Positions 8,897-18,673 of a DNA stretch of 32,174 nt are shown here, piece after piece. Every line of letters starts with the position of its first letter. Position 1 is the stretch's first letter. Position numbers and translations under genes: made by a program. This DNA comes from Gracilaria domingensis (taxonomy: Eukaryota; Rhodophyta; Florideophyceae; Gracilariales; Gracilariaceae): NCBI GenBank assembly GCA_022539475.1, contig VCMS01000432.1, positions 1-32,174 of the forward strand, written 5' to 3'. The notes under the pieces are model-generated. The model had not been told where the DNA came from. It did no database searches and saw only the letters and a program-made list of their open reading frames with translations.

Positions 8897-8909
8897 AAGG
8901 AGGGGGAAA
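8897..8909 (+). promoter_or_regulatory. 3' polypurine tract
   Basis: AAGGAGGGGGAAA lies directly before TGTAGTGC, the start of the 3' LTR. This is the usual place for the RNase H-resistant primer of plus-strand synthesis. The core is repeated twice inside pol (1729 and 4882). Confidence 0.8.
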
Positions 8910-9725
8910 TGTAGTGCAACGCGATTGCGGGACTCCTTCGCTGATGCGATTCATAACATGCACGGCGATGCCGGGAGGTGGTGGCACACAGTATGAGTAA
9001 CTGGTGAGATCAGCCCATTCTTGGGTATACTTAATATTAGAATTAGTGTTATGAGGCGCACGGCTTAGCCGGTGGGTCACACACGTGTGGGAAGTTTGCA
9101 CCCATTAGTTGGGGTATTTTAGATGTTTATTCTAGATATTTTCGCTACACCGCTTGACAGTGGGTTGGCACTCTACACTACTTAGTAGGTTGAGCTGCAC
9201 CCATTGTCGGGGAAGTAAACGGACTAACCGAGTGTTCGGCTCTGATGTTTCACCCTTGGTGACCGATATCCTCCTCCCGGAGAGTCGACACCTTGTGCAG
9301 GGTTCATCATCCGCCTCGCGGCATCATTAACACCACTACCGCTTTCGCGTGTTTACTTTGTGTGTGTTTTCTTTATTTCTGTCCCTGTTATACAGGTAGC
9401 ACTACTTGGTGTACCGGTGCATACCGTTCGTGGCTCGACACACTCGCGTGGGCTATTACCGCTCTCGCGTGTCATCGCCACACTCGTGGGTACCGCGTGC
9501 TACGCACGTGACGCTACTGCCGACTTGTGTCGTGTGTTCTCTACCGCTGGACGCTTCTTCTTCGCCGCTTCGCTCCCTCCATTACTTGGGAAGGGTCGAC
9601 CCCGGTCTTACACCCGGCATTGCCGTGTCGTACCTGTGGGAGCGCTCTACTGCTGTGCTCGCCTCTTGAGAGAGGGTCTGAACCGCCTTTGCGTGTCTTT
9701 CCCCATCGCTGGGTTTTGCACAACA
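8910..9725 (+). repeat. 3' LTR of the first Ty3/gypsy element
   Basis: Starts TGTAGTGC right after the polypurine tract and is inferred to end in ...TTTTGCACAACA at 9725, where Ty1/copia RT coding sequence resumes. Length is about 816 bp with TG...CA ends. The 5' partner is outside the window, so both ends rest on the PPT and on the abrupt start of copia coding at GAT (9726). The open frame through 9360-9725 has no similarity to the copia protein and is LTR sequence read through. It contains near-repeats such as ACCGCTTTCGCGTGT (about 9339) and ACCGCTCTCGCGTGT (about 9457). Confidence 0.75.
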
Positions 9726-10937
9726 GATATAACCATGGCGTATATCCAATCGACGACACCCATCAACCGACTACTATACCTTCGTCCACCCACCGAAATG
9801 CACCTACCACATGACAGTCTTCTGAAGCTCAACCGCACCTTATACGGTTTAACAGAAGCCGGTGATTACTGGAACCACACTTTTACCGTACACACCCTCA
9901 ACGAGTTGAAGATGACAAGGACTGAAAGCGATCAATCACTGTACATGAAGAAGGGGGAAGATGGTAAACTAAATGGGGTAATGGGGACTTACGTTGATGA
10001 CTGCTTACAGACTGGAAACAAGAAGTTTGAAGTTCTAACGGATACAACGGCAGAGAAGTTTGATGCTAAACCGAAGGAGTATGACTCTTTCCTCTACGCC
10101 GGGATACACATCGAGAGCAAGAAGGAACACATTGACATGCATCAAAGACCCCAGATCGAAAAGATGAAGTTGCTAAGAAAGGATGCAGACTACAATGTGT
10201 TCAAGTCAACGCTCATGAAAGTCAATTGGGTAATACACTCACGCCCGGACATCGCTTGTAGCACCTCACAAATGGCGCAAGTGACAGAGAAAATCTTCAG
10301 TAGTGAGCATATCACGCTACTCAACAAGGTCATCACACACTTGAAGAACACACCGGACCTAAGTGTGAAGCACGTCAACATCGACCCTAGCACGTGCTAC
10401 CTGAGAGTTTACTCCGATGGATCCTTTGCGAATAATGCGGACCTTTCCTCTCAACTTGGCTACATCATTACTATTTGTGATCACTTAGGGAACTGCAACA
10501 TCCTAAGTTACCGCTCCTACAAAAGCAAGCGGATTGTTCGCTCCGTGCTTGGTGCAGAGATATACGCGTCTGCCGACGCTTTCGACGCCGCATACATAAT
10601 CAAGAAAGACTTAGAGAACTGTCTAGGAAGAGAGATTCGTTTATGTCTACTAACTGACAGCCAAAGCATATTTGACACGATTACGAAGGCAACGTATACC
10701 AGGGAGAAACGGCTCATGATCGACATTAGCGCCGCTAGAGAAGCATACAGCCGTGAAGAAATATCTGACATTGGCCACATCGATCGCAACAACAACCCCT
10801 CTGACGGACTCACAAAGCCAAAACCATGCCACGCGTTAATTGAAATGCTCCGCACAAATAAAGTCAATCATCCCATTCGCCAATGGGTGATACGACAAAA
10901 GGGCTCGGTCTTCAACGAAGAAAAGAAGAAGGAGTGA
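9726..10937 (+). pseudogene. Ty1/copia RT C-terminal part and RNase H (truncated by insertion)
   Basis: Coding starts abruptly inside the RT at the aspartate motif DITMAYIQS, followed by LNRTLYGLTEAGDYW, YVDD at 9990-10001 (copia-type catalytic box), and RPDIACSTSQMAQ. The RNase H domain begins with YSDGSF (Asp at 10416-10418), then LGAEIYASADAFDAA and DSQSIFD; it ends with a Lys/Glu-rich tail and TGA. The 404 codons have no internal stop, but the N-terminal RT, integrase and Gag are missing because the Ty3/gypsy LTR lies directly upstream. The host copia element was therefore probably intact when hit. Confidence 0.85.
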
Positions 10938-11132
10938 GGTGGTACACACCAGAGACAAAGAGAAGAAGAGCCAGTGATGGCGATCAGCCCTACAGCTGGC
11001 AATCCGACTGACATATCCGACCGATTGCTCTCCGATGCATATCGGGATTCGGCACCTCCCCCGAAGCATTCAGCTTCCGCTCCCTACTTAACGGGCGACT
11101 AGCGCCACTCACAGTAAACGGGCTCTCCCCAG
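10938..11132. other. Copia 3' remnant or spacer
   Basis: Begins with purine-rich sequence (AGAGACAAAGAGAAGAAGAG) just past the copia stop, which could include a polypurine tract. No LTR start can be proven. No gene is seen. It ends at the tail of the minus-strand LINE. Confidence 0.3.
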
Positions 11133-11156
11133 CATACCTGACATACCTGACATACT
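11133..11156 (-). repeat. 9-nt tandem repeat at the LINE 3' end
   Basis: CATACCTGA occurs at 11133-11141 and 11142-11150, with a partial CATACTCA at 11151. Read on the minus strand this lies about 60 nt beyond the LINE stop codon. Many non-LTR elements end in short tandem repeats made by slippage during target-primed reverse transcription, so it probably marks the 3' terminus of the LINE. Confidence 0.5.
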
Positions 11157-11219
11157 CACCCCGCTTCCACGCGCCTTACCTCTCTGCTAGCTAGCAGCCA
11201 GCATTCCACTAGGAGACCA

Positions 11220-13996
11220 TCACTGGAGCACCGTTCTCTCCAAGCTGAGTATGAACGTGTGATATTCGGTGATAGGATTTGTGCCGCGAACGCCGCTGAC
11301 ATATTCGGCGATACGGTGGGCGAATTGTTTCGCTGACTCTCCCAGACCGCCGTGGACATCAAACGCGAACGGCGCGAACTCGACGTTGTTCGTCGCACAC
11401 AGCGCTGAATACTTTGCGCATTTGGCAGCTTCCGCCTTCGAAGCCGCCGCTCCTGCTGTACGTGATGCCGCCAGCGCAAAGTTTCTGCTGCTGGGGCTTA
11501 CAACAGTAACATCGACGCCACAGGGCTTTGGACTGAATCGCATGTCGTCGATGACGAGATCTAGACGCCATTGCTGACTTTCGGGGAGGTGCTGTTGCGA
11601 TGGAAAAGGCCATTCCCGTGTGACGTGCAAACAAAGCGGAGGGCGTTTCAGAAACGTATAGAAAGCGTCCCGAAGTGCATTATGTCGGCGGGTGGAGCCG
11701 ACGCCAATTGGACAAACCATGGCGTGGTACCCGAGAGCGTCGAGTTGTGGAACGGAGGCAATGTTTGAGTGCACACACATGGGACATGGAGCTCTGGAAA
11801 ATAATCTTTCTCCGAGCCTGAGGTCGATCATCGTTTTGAATATCTCAGGCGGGGGAGAGGGGTTTCGTGTTGGATGGGTGAAGGAAGTGAAGCACAGGTT
11901 AGCCTCGGTCGTAGACACCGACTTCAGACGCGCGCGGCGCAGTCGGTTGGGAAACGTCTCTGTCTGCGACGGTGATTCGAGTTTTGCAATCTGCTCGACG
12001 ATTGCATCAGTGTATGAGTGTTGCAGTTTGGCGATGAAACCGCTCTCATTCGCTCTCGCCGACAAAGAGTCAAACGTGAACTCGGAAGGCAGTGAGTAGG
12101 CTTGTTTCACTACATTGGTAATTTGCGCCAGTCTGACGTAGTGTGATGGCGTGACTCCATACGGTTGCAGCGCGCGCTGGATCTCTGAATTTATGAGAGC
12201 CCATGCTGCCATGAACGAGGACACGAATGCCGCTCTGAGTACCCAGGAAGCCCTCGAAAGACCGAGTCCGCCTTTGCTGAAAGGCAAGCATGCTCTACGC
12301 CAGCCTTGTGGAGAAACTGGCCTATGTATCTTTTGAAACACCCTTCGCTGTTGTTCGTCGAAATGTTCGACCTCAACCGAGGTTAAGTGCGGCGGGGTGG
12401 CTCGCAACATATAGGTCAGCTTACAAGAGCCTGCGCAAAAGCGCACCAAGGTTAGGGCCATGTTCGGATTGTTGAGAGATATCAGGGCTTCGCGTAAAGA
12501 TTCTTGTTTGTCCCGGCCGGATCGTAAGAGCTTTTTCACGGCGCTGCCGTGCCCTATCGGACCACCAAGCACCTGGATAGCGTTCTCTTTGTTAATCGCT
12601 GCTGAAAAGAAGGGGATGGTCGGTGTACGTCACCACCACGCGAAGGTTTTCTGCAGGTTTGGGACGTAACCGATTCGGGCACCCTCGGTGTTCAGGGCTG
12701 ATAGGAAAGTTGTCGCCGCATTTCTCTTGATAAGCACGTTGCCATCATCGGAGTAGAAGAGATTAAGGACGGGGTTGAATTGGTTTTGTAGCTTCAGAGC
12801 GAGGGGATGGAGAGCGAGCGCAAAAAGCAACGGGCTCAATGGGTCTCCCTGTTGGGTACCGGTTTTGCTTTCGATGATGAAGGTGCCAAATCGGAGCGGG
12901 ATGGGTGCACAATAACAGTATTGCACGAAGCGTGCCATGGAGGGGCAGTGTTCGATCGTGGCTTTGAGGATCAGCTGGCGTTCAATTGCGTTAAACGCAT
13001 TTGTTGCATCGATACTGATCAGCACGAGGTCTTCTCTACGTAGCTTATTGGCGACATTTCGGAGAATGTGCAATATTGCTTCACTGCCGCATGGGGTCCC
13101 TACGCCTAGTTGGTGTGGGCGTAGGTAAGACTGCACTTCATTGTCTCGTGACATTGCCTTGGCTACCATACGGGCAATGAATCGTCTCCACACCAGGCCG
13201 ATCGCCAATGGACGAAGCTTCGTTGAGCGTGGTTTTGCAATGCCTATGAGATTGCCAGTGGAGAACCACTGCTCACTACCCATGGGCAGCTTCCCCGCGA
13301 CAACCGCGTTGATGAAAGTAGTCACTTCTTTCATTATTGGACGGTCAGGGGGCTGACCGCCTGGAGTTGCTGCGAGATACTTTAGAAAAAGCGGACGCAT
13401 ACCATCTGGACCTGGCGAGGGTGATTTTGATGTCTCCTGCAGTGCGCGACGCACAGATGCTTCATTGAATGACAGCGGGGGTGGGAGTTGCGAGAGTGGT
13501 GTGGGTTGGATCGGAATGGATGGTGATGGGTGGAGTTGGGATAGAGCGTCAGCTGCCTCGAGAGATGGGGTCACTGGCTGTGTTTGAGAGCTTAACACAG
13601 CACATGCCTTGGTGTACTCACCCTGGAGGAATGCTTTGCGGGCTCTGCGGAGTTTACACGGTGGTGATGACAGTTGGTTCGGGACTTGTAGGTGTGCCAA
13701 GCGGGCCTCGTCAAGGAGAGTGTACCATTCGCCCTGCAGGGCTAGCAGTATCCTCCTTTTGATGGAGCGCGCTAGGGAAGGACGGTTTCTGTTACGAGGT
13801 TCCCCACGTCCATTTCGGCGGAAGACTAGCTTGGGGGTTGCGATGAGTCGCGTGAGGCAGTGTTGTTGGAGTGCCGGCGTACGGGCAGTATTGTAGTTGT
13901 GGAGGAGGTGGTAGTAGAGCTCGATGTAGTCGAGACGAAGGGAGCGTTGGAGGAATTCCACAGTTGAGAGGCGAAGATTAGGTACAAGCTTGAGAG
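11220..13996 (-). pseudogene. Non-LTR retrotransposon ORF: RT plus restriction-like endonuclease
   Basis: One frame runs from 13996 (open after a TAG) to 11220, about 925 codons, cut by a single in-frame TGA at 12629-12627. RT motifs in order: SPSPGPDGMRPLFLKYL, IGIAKPRSTKLRPLAIG, LISIDATNAFNAIERQ, GTQQGDPLSPLLFALAL, and YSDD at 12755-12744 (usually YADD in LINEs). After the stop come a thumb-like region and a Cys-Cys-His-Cys block (CPMC near 11.78 kb, then YHAMVC), RRHNALRDAF, an E..LDLVIDDM segment and GVDVTVV. This arrangement resembles the R2/CRE-type restriction-like endonuclease that nicks the target for reverse transcription. No N-terminal zinc finger or ATG is seen, so it is probably 5' truncated, as is common for LINEs. 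Inactive as read unless the stop is bypassed. Confidence 0.8.
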
Positions 13997-14236
13997 GCTA
14001 GCCTATATCCACAGTAAAGATGGTGTTTTGTTCTTCAATATGTCTTCAGTTAGAGGTCTCGTCACACACGTAGCAGCTTGAGATCAAGCGGGCGACAACA
14101 CACTCACAAGGCTTTGCAGCCTCCACCACCAAGTAAACTTGCAGACTCATCGGCTTCTCTCTTTATGTTCCCGCAGATTATGGGCCACACTCACGCACAT
14201 CGACTGAACTGTAAAGACTGCAACCATGTGGTCTTA

Positions 14237-14441
14237 CAGTCCCCAAAACGCCTATAGATCCACAAACAAAAAAGCACACCACGCCAAAACCGCGCAGCAG
14301 ACGTCTTCTTGGGCAGCGCAGTCCGGTGGAACCTTCGATTAGGAGCCAAAAAAGGCATCAAAGCCACACAATAAAGCCGGCTTTTGTCCGTTAAGTGATA
14401 AAACACATATCGAAAGATCTATAACGCCATGAACTTTTATA
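14237..14441 (+). repeat. Left terminal inverted repeat of the Tc1 element
   Basis: Matches the reverse complement of 15600-15805 in patches at equal spacing: the outer end CAGTCCCC, TATAGATCCA about 15 nt further in, AAAGCCACA near 14361, and a perfect inner block GCCATGAACTTTTATA at 14426-14441. Arms are 205 and 206 bp. Confidence 0.8.
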
Positions 14442-14597
14442 AAGACCAACAAATCTTTTTATACATAACTTGGCAGCAAAAAGCCCGCCATAATTTAAAT
14501 CTTGCATACATATATTACGACACAAGCTTGGCTAACACGCCAACTTTCAGCCATCATAACCGCCAAAAACGTCTCGAGCTCGTCTTTTGACGAATAA

Positions 14598-15564
14598 CCA
14601 AAAAACCTTATTCTAGCCCACCACAGTCATGGCATTTCTCAACGATACATTGCCAAAGAACTTGGTCAAAGCCGGGGGTGCATCCAAAAGTTTCTGAGCA
14701 AACCTAACTCTCATCAGCAGCTCCCATTCAAGCCCCGTCATGTCAAACTCTCCAAAACAATCGTTCGAGCCATTGTAAGGCAGGCATCAGCGTCACGTTC
14801 CATTGTGGCCGAAGTACAGAACCAGTATCAGTTACCGGTCTTTGTTCGCCGGGTTCAACAGATACTGTCGGAAACAGTCTACTTTTGCTATCAACGTATG
14901 CCATGTGGACTGTTTATGACCAAGATACATCAGCAAAATAAAGTGACCTGGACGAACGCCAAGCTGCACTTTCGGGCTGTTAAATGGATAAGAATCATCT
15001 TCTCCGACGATAACGAGTTTACTTTGGACGGCCCTAACGGGCTTGCGTCGTATTGGCATGATCTGCGCACCACCCCGGAACTTTTCTCTAAACGTCAGCA
15101 CGGGGGTGAGTCTTTATTGGTCTGGGGAGCCATTTTTTACTACGATTGCAGCGACTTAGATCATGTCGTGGGCACCCAGGACTCGAAGAAGTACTGTGAA
15201 ACATTGGAACGTAGTTTACTGAAGTTTGCTGCTGACTCTTGTGGAGAAAGATGGACGCTGATGCACTACGGTGCATCTATTCATCGCTCAAGATACACAA
15301 AAATGGCTTTCTGACAAGTGAATTGATGTTTTGGACTGGCCAGCTAAGTGTCCGGACTTAAACCCCAATGAAAATGTGTGGGGTAGGCTGGCCAGAAAGG
15401 TGTACGCGGATGGCACGCAGTTTGATAACGTAACGGATCTAGCAAAGAAGGTGTTGAAATGTTGGAACGAAATCGAAGAGAATTATCTTCAAACGCTATA
15501 TCATTCAATGCCGCGGCGTTTGGTCTCGGTCATTGAAGGAAAAGAAGCTACGACAAAGTACTAA
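14598..15564 (+). pseudogene. Tc1-type transposase, inactivated
   Basis: The N-terminal helix-turn-helix is readable at 14634-14720 (ISQRYIAKELGQSRG then CIQKFLSKPN), in a frame open only after a TAA at 14595-14597. DDE motifs: first Asp in FSDDNEF (15006-15008); the second, normally DNA in this family, reads YGA (LMHYGASIHRS, Tyr codon 15267-15269), a loss of the catalytic Asp; the third is in PDLNPNENVW with Glu at 15370-15372. A frameshift near 15295-15310 and a TGA just after it separate the second and third motifs. The C-terminal part runs to a TAA at 15562-15564. Broken by frameshift, stop and catalytic substitution. Confidence 0.85.
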
Positions 15565-15599
15565 GATTGGAGTGAGGGTGTGTTTTACGTTGTGGCCCA

Positions 15600-15805
15600 T
15601 ATAAAAGTTCATGGCTTTATTGTAATTTCGTGTTGTTTATTGTGCAGAAAAGAGGTGTGTTTCTGTTTTATTTTGTGGCTTTATTGCGTTATGCGGTTCT
15701 CTACGAGTATTACATGCTATCCAGACGCTATAGTGTTGATTACTTTTGTTGGCTTTGTTTGGCTGAAGCAAAAGATTTTTGGATCTATACTGATTTCGGG
15801 GACTG
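15600..15805 (-). repeat. Right terminal inverted repeat of the Tc1 element
   Basis: Partner of 14237-14441. Inner block TATAAAAGTTCATGGC at 15600-15615, outer end GGGGACTG followed by TA. Imperfect, with substitutions and small indels throughout. Confidence 0.8.
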
Positions 15806-16429
15806 TACGATGCCCATTAACAAACATGTCTCGACGATTCCTCCTGGCTGGACAGCCAAACGAAACCAAATCATCAGTGCAGTACCTGATAAAACATAAT
15901 TCACAGAACTTCTTGGCCTTTTTAAAGATAGAGAACCTTCTCTGAGGCTCTACTATAGTTTAATAGAAAGAAACTACCTTCCTGACCAGGGCAATGTGGA
16001 ACGCGGGCTAACGTGGAACATCAGGAGTTCAAGAGCCCCAATGTGCCATATGAGACTATAGTAGCCTTAATGGACCTGAGTAAAGCATAGAAATGACAAC
16101 CTTGCTTCACACGAATTGCTCTTCATAGCTCTAGACAAAACCATGCACAAAACCATGCGTTTTTCTCTAACAAAAGCTGTATTCTTTACCAATATACTTC
16201 TAAACCAATTTTATCTTCTACAAAGAGTGTACGAGGCTAATTTCAGACCTGAGGCGCGCGCATATGATCGCGAGCGCTCGTCCAAAGCGTATTGCACGCA
16301 AGCGCACCATGCTTCTTCTTTTGCGACTCTTATGTAGATTGTGGCGCTGCAATGGTGACAGCTTCAATGTGACGACAAAACATGAGAACCAACGGCAAGC
16401 AAGCCTCAATTGAAGCCATCTGAGGTAAC
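15806..16429. other. Unassigned sequence right of the Tc1 element
   Basis: An open frame (to TGA at 15945) continues from the sequence left of the Tc1 element if the element and one TA are removed; see findings. Beyond it are only short frames, none recognised. A T/A-rich stretch at 16120-16220 has a repeated AAAACCATGC. The last part may belong to the copia remnant that becomes readable at about 16430. Confidence 0.35.
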
Positions 16430-17190
16430 GAGATAACCGACGACCCGCTGCTGTACGACGACATCAACTTCGGATCCCAATTCGCGCAGTAGAACGACCA
16501 TCGTCACATCTCCGCCTAACTCGCGAGCAGTATTCCTGCTCGTCCCTTTAATGCACCCTCCAAAGACAAAGGTGACTATTCGGCAGCTGGTTCTCCACCC
16601 TCAGGCGCTCGTCTGTAAACAGCCAGGCAGACTATTCTTACAGATTTGTACGAGCGCTATGGGAACGAGCCTTCAACCGAGCATCGACTGCAGTGCGCTC
16701 CTCGCTGGCTTTTGGACGAGGCAATCGAAAAGGAAAAGCAAAGCTACCGAGAACGAGAGACGTACCAAGCTGTATCGATTCGAAACTTGCCGCGAAGGGC
16801 CATTCTCATCTCATCTCACTATTTCTTTGTGATTAAGCACGACGGTGAGAGCAACTCCTACAAACTAAAGATGCCATCTCGTTGCACATGGCAACAAGGA
16901 CAAAGAGAAAGATTGCCTTCGTTCGGACTCTTCCACAGCATTCGCAACGATTCGCTTGGTCCTATCACTTGCCTCACTATTCCATTTTTTGCTCTCCGCG
17001 TTGGATGTAAAATCAGCATACCCCCAAGCCAGAGAGCTGCAGCGGAACATTTACATGAGGCCGGCGCGAGGATGGTCGCACTACGTCTACGAAGTCCGGA
17101 AGCTCCTAGCTCCAGCATATGGACTCGTCAAAACTGGACGGCTATGGCAACTGTGCGTTGAAGAGTGGCTCCTCGCCCAGGTAATCATTT
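16430..17190 (+). pseudogene. Ty1/copia RT N-terminal part, heavily decayed
   Basis: The linker reads DPLLYDDINFGSQFAQ. Then comes the copia RT start (LDEAIEKEKQSYRERETYQ, followed by a dozen residues and FFVIKHDG) in frame 2 from about 16640. After a frameshift near 16920-16980 the frame continues with LDVKSAYPQARELQRNIYMRP (Asp codon 17004-17006), then KLLAPAYGLVKTGRLW. Similarity stops near 17175. Several stops and at least one frameshift. It overlaps in homology with the start of the copia fragment at 9726 and differs from it throughout, so it comes from a different family. Confidence 0.75.
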
Positions 17191-17520
17191 GCCTGGTGCA
17201 GGTATGGTTTGTGCCTGATGTGGGGGTCACATATATACCATGTGCCTGTTTCGTGCCTCACATAGAAAGGGCACATATCAGGCATACAACAGGCACCGGT
17301 GAGGCATTTACAGGTGGTCATTGGCGCTCGTTCTGTGGCTGTTCTGTGTCTGTTGTGTGCATGGTTCTGTGGTTGTTCTGTTTCCAGAGCTCACACGCCG
17401 GTCACCCGCTGTCACTCTGTTCAGTGACAATTGTCGGATATCATGCTTTGTCACCGCTCAATGCTTTACATTTTGATCAGATGCGCCATCGATTTTCTTT
17501 AAATCCACGGTTCAGGCTCT
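17191..17520. other. Repeat-like, G/T-rich noncoding stretch
   Basis: No gene. Contains an imperfect inverted repeat (TGCCTGATGTG near 17213 with CACATATCAGGCA near 17273), repeated TTCTGTGGCTG/TTCTGTGGTTG/TTCTGTTT motifs at 17329-17390, and TGTCACT/AGTGACA arms at 17410-17416 and 17423-17429. This looks like debris of a small nonautonomous element, but no ends can be set. Confidence 0.35.
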
Positions 17521-17567
17521 GATGGCGGTTCGGTCTTGCATACTGTATGCAAGACCGAACCGCCATC
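17521..17567. repeat. Perfect 47-nt palindrome (23-nt arms, 1-nt centre)
   Basis: The left arm begins GATGGCGGTTCGGTCTTG and the right arm ends with its exact complement CAAGACCGAACCGCCATC; the central base is T17544. All 23 pairs match. As RNA it would be a very stable hairpin on either strand; as DNA, a cruciform-prone site. It has no adjacent coding frame. Confidence 0.95.
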
Positions 17568-17902
17568 GTCCTCAGCATTCCGAGTGATTTGATGCGGCCA
17601 TGCAGCCCTTTCAGGCATGCGCAGCCCGTGTAAGGTCACATATCGCGTCATCAGAGCTAAGCAGAGCATATCGACCGCTCCAAGTGGTTTCCACGAGCTT
17701 CGTGTAAGAAGGTGAGCCTGAGCAGGCGGTTCTCGGTTTCAAAGGCTCGAGGCTGTCCGAAGCCTTGCTCGTACTTATGCAGCATGCAGAGTAACGCGGG
17801 GGGTTCGTTCTCAATCTCTCGCACCCAGCCCCTAACGACTACAGCTGCAAACCTGAATACGAGTGACGCCCTTGTCTGACACAGGATTTATTCTACTAGC
17901 AG
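17568..17902. other. Unassigned sequence between the palindrome and the vWA remnant
   Basis: A minus-strand frame of 67 codons (17611-17814) has no recognisable motif. Nothing else is supported. Confidence 0.4.
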
Positions 17903-18673
17903 TACAATTCCCTTGATCTCCCTCTTGGCTGGCTTTTTCATTGCCTATGGGCACAGCCACCACAAGATCTTGTTGATCCCGTGTTTGAGAGCGTTCTGCA
18001 AGAGCGCACCGACAATCTGGTGAAAGTAAATGCAGTTTCAAAGCAAATAGATGCGTCATCCGTGTTCGATGTTCAACGCAAAATTGTGCTTCGTGGATCA
18101 TGTTCAAGATCTGTATGCTTTGCAGTCGATGAAAGTGGTTCGATTTCTACCGAAGATTTCCTGTTGTAGCTGGACCTAGTTTCACTTTTGGCTTTGTTTG
18201 CTTCTCTGGATAATGCTGCAGAGTTTTCTGCCGTGCAATACGGTTTATCGCCTTCATCGATTTCGTCTCAAACTTCGAACATCACTTTGTTCTTAGATAG
18301 CGTTCGAGAAACAGAGCAGGTGAGGGCGCCGCGTACGTTCATTGGAACTGCGATTTCGTGTTGTTTGAGATTTGTTAGGAGAGGGAAGCATGACACAGTT
18401 GACAGTATTATTGTGCTTGGAGATGGACGTGCCAATAGTGCGGCGAACTTCTTGAATGAGACGACAATGGCGATTGATGAAGAGGAAGTGGTTTCCGTAG
18501 GAATCGTGGGGAAAGTGAATAGAGAGCAGCTGCTGCAGCTCGCAGGTGGCGTGCGGGAAATTCTTTTTCTGTTCGATATTTACTCGGGGGTCAGCAGGGC
18601 TGGAGTGTCGTCTCTGCTGTCTAACAGTTGTACCTTTTCGTCCAGTTCAAAACTTATAGAAGTTAGGCCATGA
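17903..18673 (+). pseudogene. von Willebrand factor A (vWA) domain gene, one in-frame stop
   Basis: One frame, open from about 17903 to a TGA at 18671-18673, is interrupted only by TAG at 18167-18169. The vWA signature is clear: VCFAVDESGSISTEDF with the MIDAS DxSxS (Asp at 18128-18130), then in the same phase LLALFASLDNAAEFSAVQY, the MIDAS Thr region RTFIGTAI, and SIIVLGDGRANS with the third metal-site Asp. vWA domains bind ligands through a divalent metal and are often extracellular or in protein complexes. No start ATG is seen in this frame, so upstream exons may be missing. The stop sits between helix 1 and strand 2 without frame loss. TTTCCTGTTGTAG could mimic a splice acceptor, but the sequence reads across it as a normal domain, so a nonsense change is preferred. 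Confidence 0.75.

Larger units (their letters stand above)
1..9725 (+). mobile_element. Ty3/gypsy chromovirus retrotransposon, 5' truncated by window
   Basis: The stretch holds, in order, a Gag C-terminus with a CCHC knuckle, a -1 frameshift signal, Pro-RT-RNase H-integrase-chromodomain Pol, a spacer with tandem repeats, a long opposite-strand ORF, a polypurine tract and a TG...CA LTR. The order protease-RT-RNase H-integrase and the C-terminal chromodomain place it among Ty3/gypsy chromoviruses. The 5' LTR, primer-binding site and most of gag lie to the left of the window. Right of the LTR, a Ty1/copia RT resumes in frame at an internal codon, so the element probably inserted into a copia element. 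Catalytic residues in Pol are intact, so this copy looks recent. The predicted 5-bp target duplication next to the LTR is GATAT (9726-9730); its partner is outside the window. Confidence 0.9.
14237..15805 (+). mobile_element. Tc1/mariner DNA transposon with long terminal inverted repeats
   Basis: Ends are CAGTCCCC (14237) and GGGGACTG (ending 15805), flanked by TA at 14235-14236 and TA at 15806-15807, the hallmark target duplication of Tc1/mariner. The termini continue as imperfect inverted repeats of about 205 bp on each side. Inside is a decayed transposase. Total length 1569 bp, normal for a Tc1 element. The ends being this well kept while the transposase is broken suggests mobilisation in trans or moderate age. 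Confidence 0.88.

Noticed and set aside
9360..9725. Apparent N-terminal extension of the copia frame
   Set aside because: This is LTR sequence that happens to be open in the same phase; copia similarity begins only at 9726, and the peptide before it has no RT features.
11269..12099. Plus-strand frames across the LINE
   Set aside because: Shadows of the minus-strand RT/endonuclease frame.
18155..18170. TTTCCTGTTGTAG as a splice acceptor inside the vWA gene
   Set aside because: The vWA domain reads straight through in phase; no donor upstream fits without removing the MIDAS motif.
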